Shown here piece after piece: positions 57,670 to 64,000 of a stretch of 64,000 nt of DNA (position 1 is the stretch's first letter; each line of letters starts with the position of its first letter). The DNA is taken from NCBI RefSeq assembly GCF_907165205.1, contig NC_058190.1, positions 17,740,001 to 17,804,000 on the forward strand, in the 5' to 3' direction. A program made the position numbers and the translations under genes. The notes under the pieces are model-generated. The model did no database searches, was not told the origin of the DNA, and worked only from the letters and a program-made list of their open reading frames with translations. Source of the stretch: Coccinella septempunctata. Its lineage: Eukaryota; Arthropoda; Insecta; Coleoptera; Coccinellidae.

Positions 57670-58118
57670 TTCAATTCAAAAACTGTGTGCAGTTTCAAGA
57701 TTTGGGTCGACTTGATCCAATAGTTCCTTAGGAATTGAAATCATACTTAAGCGAATCGACCACTGAAATCTCAATTCCTATCTGAACTATCGAACTGAAA
57801 TTCAACATGTGCATCTCAATTCGAAAACTGTGTGCAGTTTCAAGATCTTGGTCGACTTGATACAATAGTTCTTTAGGAATTGAAATCATACTTTAGCGAA
57901 TCGTCCACTGAAATCTCATTTCCTATCTGAACTATCGAACTGAAATTCAACATGTGCATCTCAATTCGGAAACTGTGTACAGTTTGGAGATTTGGGTCGA
58001 ATTGATCCAACAGTTATTGAGGAATTGACCACTGAAATCTCAATGCCTATCAGAACTATCGATCTGAAGTTCAACATGTGCATCTCAATTCGAAAACTAT
58101 GTGCAGTTTCAAGATTTG
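57670..58118 (-). repeat. Short S1 satellite piece, right
   Basis: Three monomers of the S1 type. They equal the left piece (29412-29735) plus one additional monomer with GATACAATAGTTCTTTAGG. Confidence 0.9.
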
Positions 58119-58160
58119 TCTTTCGTCTATATTCAAAACTTAACCCGACACTTAGCGAAT

Positions 58161-58245
58161 CAATCTGAATCTATATCTGAATCTATCTCTGAATCTAACT
58201 CTCTGAATGAATCTCTGAATCTCAATCTCTGAATCTCTGAATGTC
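58161..58245. repeat. TTCAGA-type microsatellite, right copy
   Basis: Mirror of 29281-29365 (here TCTGAATC units). Confidence 0.85.
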
Positions 58246-58783
58246 TGTTTTCCGGAAAGAACAATGATTTTAAAGCTTCAAGGCCCACCCACATATCTGA
58301 TTGGAAAACTTAGGGGATGTCTCTTTTACTTTTGGACCAATGGGACTCCAGCAGTACCAAGTCTTGGGATGGTACTTACCCCGTCTTCAAATTGTCCCAT
58401 CAATCAGCAAACGTCATCTGGCGTATCTCAATGTTAAAAAGAAGCTTTGTTCACGCCAGCGTCAATGACTTAATGTTACACATGCTGTTGCCATAAAGTT
58501 CAGACCTTTCTCTTAACATCTGTAGGGGTTGGCGATAAATCTAATTATCTATTGTTTCTATAGGAAACAGATTTCTTTAGAAATCTGCTTTTCTTCAAGG
58601 CGCAAATCTGTGACCTATTTTCTTCAACGAAAGACTTCGGAAAGTTCGAATTTCTAAAGTCTTCCATGAACGACAACATTTATTTACAATATTTACACTA
58701 TTGTGGATCCTACACAAATTTCTCTAGTATCGGAAAAATTTTTTCTTTCTTCTGTACTATTTCTGCGTTTCCTAATTCTTTGA

Positions 58784-59376
58784 ATGCTTTCTGATATACA
58801 CTCGATTTCTGCAATATTTGCAAGTTATGCACGTTATGAAAAGTTCCTTGCTACGTACAACACAAATAATCCTAAAGTGTTTATGAAAAAAGTAGTAAGC
58901 TATGATCCATCGAATTTACCACCCTGCAAACGTGAACTACATCAACAATTATTGAGAACTGCCTACATTACAAATATATGGCGAAATTGTAATTTAAAAG
59001 AACCAACAATTCTTACACCTGAAAATAACGGTTGGAACTTAATTGATAGTTGTTACGAATTTAATTGGTTTGAGGGGAATACGGTTCCATCTTCTATATA
59101 CGACATACTTTTACAAGGACCTGCTGATACTGCCACAGCACAATCGACTGAAACTGAGGAATGCATTTCAGGTAACATACAACTATTTTATTCCGTAACA
59201 TTTAATACGCAGTCCTATGTAATTGAGCTTTATATTTAATTCTTAACAACCTTATTGATTCATTAAAATATTTTTTTTTACTATTTTCAGATGAGGAAAA
59301 CATTGTTGAAGAATCAGATGATGATGAAAACAGTGATAGCGAAATTTCGGGTGATGCTGAAGAAAATGAATGTTAA
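58784..59376 (+). CDS. Two-exon small acidic protein, right copy
   Basis: Exon 1 58784-59171, intron 59172-59290 (GTAACAT...TTTTCAG), exon 2 59291-59376, then AATAAA at about 59401. The spliced product is 157 residues with Ser at the splice junction (ECISDEEN) where the left copy has Leu, and Cys for Arg in LIDSCYEFNW. Both copies stay open and keep the splice sites. The protein has no signal peptide or membrane segment. The conserved part is the Pro/Cys/Trp-rich region, with an acidic C-terminus. Function unknown. It may be TE-derived. Confidence 0.55.
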
Positions 59377-59572
59377 AAATAATGTAGATTGCATAAACCC
59401 AATAAAATACATTGCATTTACTGTATTTGCGTTCATGTAACATTTCTTATTTGCACGCCCTTAGCAGCTGTCCCCTCGCCTGTCAAGGTCTTATGCTGTT
59501 CAAAACCGCCTGGCATTGTACATATTTACTCTGAGACGTTTACTTGAAAACATATAAAAATTTTAAGTATAC

Positions 59573-59692
59573 AGGATAAAGTTTATTTTACCTCATCAAC
59601 TGTACGTTTTCTAATTGATATGTCATATACTTCTGCTTATTGTAATCGCCTGTCAACTTTTTTCAAGATGTACAATAAATAAACTTTATCCT
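59573..59692. repeat. 120-bp fold-back repeat, right copy
   Basis: Mirror of 27007-27126, bounded by AGGATAAAGTTTATT and AATAAACTTTATCCT. Confidence 0.6.
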
Positions 59693-59856
59693 ATTAAATT
59701 TTCAAATTTACAGAAACAAGTTTTGAAACTCAATTTACTTAACAGTCCAAAAAATAAAGGGGCTGATGACGTGCAGGGCTGACGCCTGCCAGGTCATGGC
59801 TATTGCTCTTAGCATGTCATAAATCGTAAGTATACAAATTTCTAACCTTACAGGGA

Positions 59857-61140
59857 GATCGTTACTCCCAGGGTTCACTAGCTCTTGGACTAACATTAGA
59901 ACGGGTCATGAATGAGACAAGGCAGACATGTAGAGCATTACTGCAACAATTACCAGCGATAGCTCTCACACAGTCGCAGGATTGTGGGACAGCAACACCT
60001 GAGGGCCCGACACAAAGTAGATGGGTTAATTCCACACGAAGGGTGTCTTTTCCACACTTACCTGCACCGTGGATAAATTTTGACCGGCCAATTATCACAA
60101 CACCTGCCAGATCAGAACCGGAGTCTCGATCAACAGTACCAACTGTTCCGGTACACAAATGGAACATCTCCTTTGATGGCACTGGTAGTGTAACCGGATT
60201 TCTTGAAGAAGTGGAGAGACTGGCTGAATCTCGTAAAGTATCCCTGGAACAAGTTTTTGAATCAGTGTATGAATTACTACGAAAGGATGCGAGGGATTGG
60301 TTCATTCCCCGGAGAGGTACTTTCGAGGACTGGGAGGATTTTGGCAAATAACTGAAAGAAGCATTTCTGCCAGTTAACTACGAGGAGAATCTGTTGGAGG
60401 AAATAAAAGGGCGAACACAAGGCCCTGAAGAAAAGTTGCTTCTATATGTTACCCGGATGCAGAACTTATTCCAGAAACTCACCTATGCAAAACCATCCGA
60501 GGTGGAGCAGATCCGGCTTATCCGACAGAGGTTGATCCCGCCCTTACAGCAAGCCTTGGCCTTCCAGGAGACCAAGACTTATGATGAACTTCTCCGTAAG
60601 GGAAAAGTTTTTGAACTGGTCCAGTGGCAGATGAGCCAGTACACCCGGCCACCCTCCAAACCAGGTTTTGTGGAAGAACCTCACCTGACGTACAGTCCCC
60701 GTCAACTGAACCGATGTCAAGCAAGTTTTTCTATGGATACCGGAGAGCAGGTTCACCCAACAATCGATCACAGGGAATCAGTACCGCCGACACAAGCCAA
60801 CCAGACACGACTTTCTCCGCCGAGGGAAAGCCGTCCTGAGCCACCCAAGTCGAGAGAGTCAATAGCCCAGCGACAGGAATCACACCGTCCGACTTCTGGA
60901 GACAGGTCCGAAGGTCGATCCAGACCTGCAACACCGCCACCCCGCCGTCCAGCCGAAAATAACCACGCTGACCGGACCGAACCACCATCAGGGAGGAGAG
61001 TGTCCTTCCAGACACAGTGTTTCCGATGTGGTGGATATGGCCACATGCGTCGAGAATGTCGCAGGCCACCGAAGATCTTCTGTTCTCGATGCCAGAGGGA
61101 AAACATTCTCTCACGAGACTGTCCGTGTTCGGGAAACTGA
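59857..61140 (+). pseudogene. Ty3/gypsy gag, right copy
   Basis: Same gag as at 25559-26842, with the same TAA after WEDFGK (60349-60351). Possible Met at 59908. The zinc knuckle CFRCGGYGHMRREC and the following FCSRCQREN are present (Arg here, Pro in the left copy). The frame opens right after an acceptor-like CTTACAG at 59846-59852, which may mean that gag starts in an earlier exon or leader. No LTR was recognised upstream in the duplicated block. Confidence 0.85.
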
Positions 61141-62782
61141 AGGGGAGATTGGAGGCGGAGTCGACCACATCTCCCGGAATCTTGACTCCACTGGCACCGA
61201 CTACCTGTAATGATAACCGTCCGTTAGTTGAGGTCAGAATAGCCGGCAAACACTTCCGGGCACTGATAGATACCGGAGCGACCAGGAGTTTCTGCAGTCA
61301 GGCCGTATCCGATCAGTGTGAAAGTAAAGGAATCACAGGACAAACAATGCACAACAGTTTCGCAGTAATAGCAAACGGACAAACCACCGTCACACCGAAA
61401 CTGTACACCACCAACGTGCAAATTTCCGATTACACACTGCCTGTTTTGAAATTCTTGCTGGTACCAAACTTACCGGTTGAAATTATTCTGGGGATGGATG
61501 TTCTGTCGACTTTCAAGTTTTCCGTAAATCTCAGTACCGCCGAGTGCTTTCTGGAAGGCCGTCTGATCTCGAAACCGATGACTCCCGTCGAAACCACCGC
61601 AGAAGTTCACACCGCCGAAGAACACCTATTGGAGTTGACGGAGTCTCAGAAACAGGAGCTGGAGGCATTTCTGAAAGAAGAATTAAAGAAGTTTGAAGAC
61701 CTATATGGTACAACCGACCTGATTGAGCATAAGATCAAACTGAAACCGGGCACCGAACCGATCAAACAACGATACCGACCCCTAAACCCGAAAATGCAGG
61801 AGATCTTCAATCAGGAAGTAGACCGTATGCTGGCTGAGGGAGTGATTGAACCCTCCTAGTCACCGTGGAGTTCACCGGTAGTATTGGTCAGGAAGAAAGA
61901 CGGAAAATACCGTTTTTGCATCGACTTCCGTGCCGTCAACCAAGTATCTGTAAAAGATGCATACCCGTTACCGTACATTTCTGGGATTCTGGATAAACTG
62001 CGTAAGGCCAAGTACATCTCCACACTGGATCTGAAACAAGGATACTGGCAGATACCGTTAGCAAAGGAAAGCCGTCCGATTACTGCCTTCACAGTTCCAG
62101 GAAGGGGAATGTTCCAGTTCACCGTCATGCCGTTTGGTCTTCCCGCTAGTCCAGCCAGAGATTCTTAGATACCGTTATTGGCCCAGAAATGGAACCGGAG
62201 GCGTTCGCTTACCTGGACGACATAGTTGTCCTGGGGGAAACTTTCGAGGAGCACCTAGAGAATTTAAGAGAAGTATTCCGGCGGTTGAGAGAAAGCCAAT
62301 CTTCGTCTCAATCCCGAAAAGTGTGACTTTGTGCGAGAATCCCTAAAATACCTAGGACATGTCGTTACCTCCGAAGGAATCCGTACCGACCCGGATAAAG
62401 TTTCCTCTATCGTAGCATTCCCAGCGCCGAAAACCATCCGTGAATTGCGCCGTTTTCTGGGAGTTGCTAGCTGGTACCGCCGTTTTATAGAGAACTTTTC
62501 CGATGTCGTTTCACCGTTAACTCACCTGTTAAAGAAGAAACCACGTTGGAAGTGGGGTGAGGAACAACAAAAAGCGTTCGACCTCCTGAAACAAAAACTG
62601 ACCGAATCACCGATACTGGACTGTCCGGATTTCAATCAACCGTTCGTCCTGCAAACCGACGCCAGTGACGTAGGCCTTGGAGGAGCCCTGACCCATGTTC
62701 TTGATGGAGAGGAAAGGGTAATCGCCTATGTCAGCCGTACCTTGAACACCGCCGAAAGAAATTACTCCGTGTCCGATAAATG
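61017..62782 (+). pseudogene. Ty3/gypsy pol (protease-RT-RNase H), right copy
   Basis: Overlaps gag by 124 bp in the -1 frame. Protease ALIDTGATRSFCS, RT KDGKYRFCIDFRAVNQVS and STLDLKQGYWQIPL. The catalytic block EAFAYLDDIVVLGE (near 62200-62235) is intact here, unlike YLAN in the left copy. The TAG at 61857-61859 and frameshifts near 62155 and 62290 are shared with the left copy. RNase H is cut after ERNYSVSDK, where TGATTTCAATATCTGAGG satellite follows. No integrase. Confidence 0.9.
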
Positions 62783-64000
62783 ATTTCAATATCTGAGGAA
62801 TTATTGGATCAATTCGACCCAAATCTTGAAACTGCACATAGTTTTCGAATTGAGATGCACATGTTGAACTTCAGTTCGATAGTTCTGATAGGAATTGAGA
62901 TTTCAGTGGTCAATTCCGCAAAGCGTGATTTCAATTCCTCAATAACTGTTGGATCAATTCGACCCAAATCTTGAATCTGCACACAGTTTTCGAATTGAGA
63001 TGCACATGTTGAATTTCAGTTCGATAGTTCAGATAGGAAATGAGATTTCAGTGGACGATTCGCTAAAGTATGATTTCAATTCCTAAGGAACTATTGGATC
63101 AAGTCGACCCAAATCTTGAAACTGCACACAGTTTTCGAATTGAAATGCAAATGTTGAATTTCTGTTCGATAGTTCAGATAGGAATCGAGATTTCGGTGGT
63201 CAATTCGGCAAAGTGTGATATCAGTTCCTCAAAAACTGTTGGATCAATTCGAACCATATCTCGAAACTACACATAGTTTTCGAATTGAGATGCAAATGTT
63301 GAATTTCAGTTCTACAGTTCTGATAGGAATTGAGATTTCAGTGGTCGATTCCACAAAGTATGATTTCAATACCTGAGGAATTATTGGATCAATTCGACCC
63401 AAATCTTGAAACTGCACATAGTTTTCGAATTGAGATGCACATGTTGAACTTCAGTTCGATAGTTCTGATAGGCATTGAGATTTCAGTGGTCAATTCCTCA
63501 ATAACTGTTGGATCAATTCGACCCAAATCTCCAAACTGTACACAGTTACCGAATTGAGATGCACATGTTGAATTTCAGTTCGATAGTTCAGATAGGAAAT
63601 GAGATTTCAGTGGACGATTCGCTAAAGTATGATTTCAATTCCTAAGGAACTATAGGATAAAGTCGACCCAAATCTTGAAACTGCACACAGTTTTCGAATT
63701 GAAATGCACATGTTGAACTTCAGTTCGATAGTTCTGATAGGAATTGAGATTTCAGTGGTCAATTCGGCAAAGTGTGATATCAATTCCTCAATAACTGTTG
63801 GATCAATTCGACCCAAATCTTGAAACTGTACACAGTTTTCGAATTGAGAAGCACATGTTGAATTTCAGTTCGATAGTTCAGATAGGAATTGAGATTTCGG
63901 TGGTCAATTCGGCAAAGTGTGATTTCAATACCTGAGGAATAATTGGATCAATTCGACCCAAATCTTGAAACTGCACATAGTTTTCGAATTGAGATGCACA
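62783..64000 (+). repeat. Satellite S1, right-arm copy
   Basis: About 1.2 kb of S1 monomers in reverse orientation, continuing beyond the window. It has the same gypsy-satellite junction as 23919 and one extra monomer around 63.3 kb. Confidence 0.95.

Larger units (their letters stand above)
57667..64000. repeat. Palindrome A, right arm (runs off the window)
   Basis: Reverse complement of 22844-29735, lacking the 827-bp TIR element and carrying one extra 145-bp monomer at each satellite segment. Still inside the duplicated sequence at base 64000. Confidence 0.9.

Overview
The window looks like repeat-rich, probably heterochromatic DNA of an arthropod, most likely an insect. It is AT-rich. 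It holds CR1/L2-, R4/R2- and RTE-type LINEs, a Penelope-like element, Ty3/gypsy, Helitron, piggyBac and Tc1/mariner remnants, spliceosomal introns with GT-AG ends, and a 145-bp satellite. The species cannot be fixed from the sequence. There is no intact single-copy host gene. The only host-like coding pieces are an EGF-type exon and a small two-exon acidic protein, each present twice because they lie in inverted duplications.

Layout. 1-5.4 kb: microsatellites with a perfect hairpin, a decayed LINE RT and two mariner-type scraps. 5.4-7.8 kb: a 1.48-kb gypsy LTR (minus strand) and the integrase tail that belongs upstream of it. 7.8-13.1 kb: LINE pieces, a piggyBac C-terminal zinc domain, an R4/R2-like LINE with a C-terminal nuclease, and a Helitron transposase pseudogene with one intron. 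13.4-23.9 kb: satellite array S1. 23.9-26.9 kb: gypsy gag-pol, truncated where it meets the satellite. 27.0-29.7 kb: the two-exon gene, an 827-bp TIR element and a short satellite piece. 30-34.2 kb: a nearly full CR1/L2-type LINE. 34.0-38.2 kb: palindrome B. 38.2-52.0 kb: palindrome C (Penelope pieces plus satellite array S2). 51.2-54.3 kb: a nearly complete Penelope-like element. 54.3-57.6 kb: Helitron, mariner and LINE scraps. 57.7-64.0 kb: the reverse-complement copy of 22.8-29.7 kb.

The organising principle is nested inverted duplication. Outer palindrome A (about 22.8-29.7 against 57.7-64.0 kb and beyond the window) encloses about 28 kb. Inside it lie palindromes B (arms 34.0-36.0 and 36.2-38.2 kb, 224-bp spacer) and C (arms 38.2-46.4 and 46.5-52.0 kb, about 120-bp spacer), and these abut at 38.19 kb. 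The arms are very similar but not identical. An 827-bp element sits only in the left arm of A. A 1.44-kb LINE sits only in the right arm of C. The gypsy RT active site reads YLAN on the left and YLDD on the right. These differences make a pure assembly duplication less likely and give clean empty-site/filled-site pairs.

Limits: all coordinates of arm ends and element edges were read by eye, and family names rest on motifs, not on searches. Percent identities were not computed.
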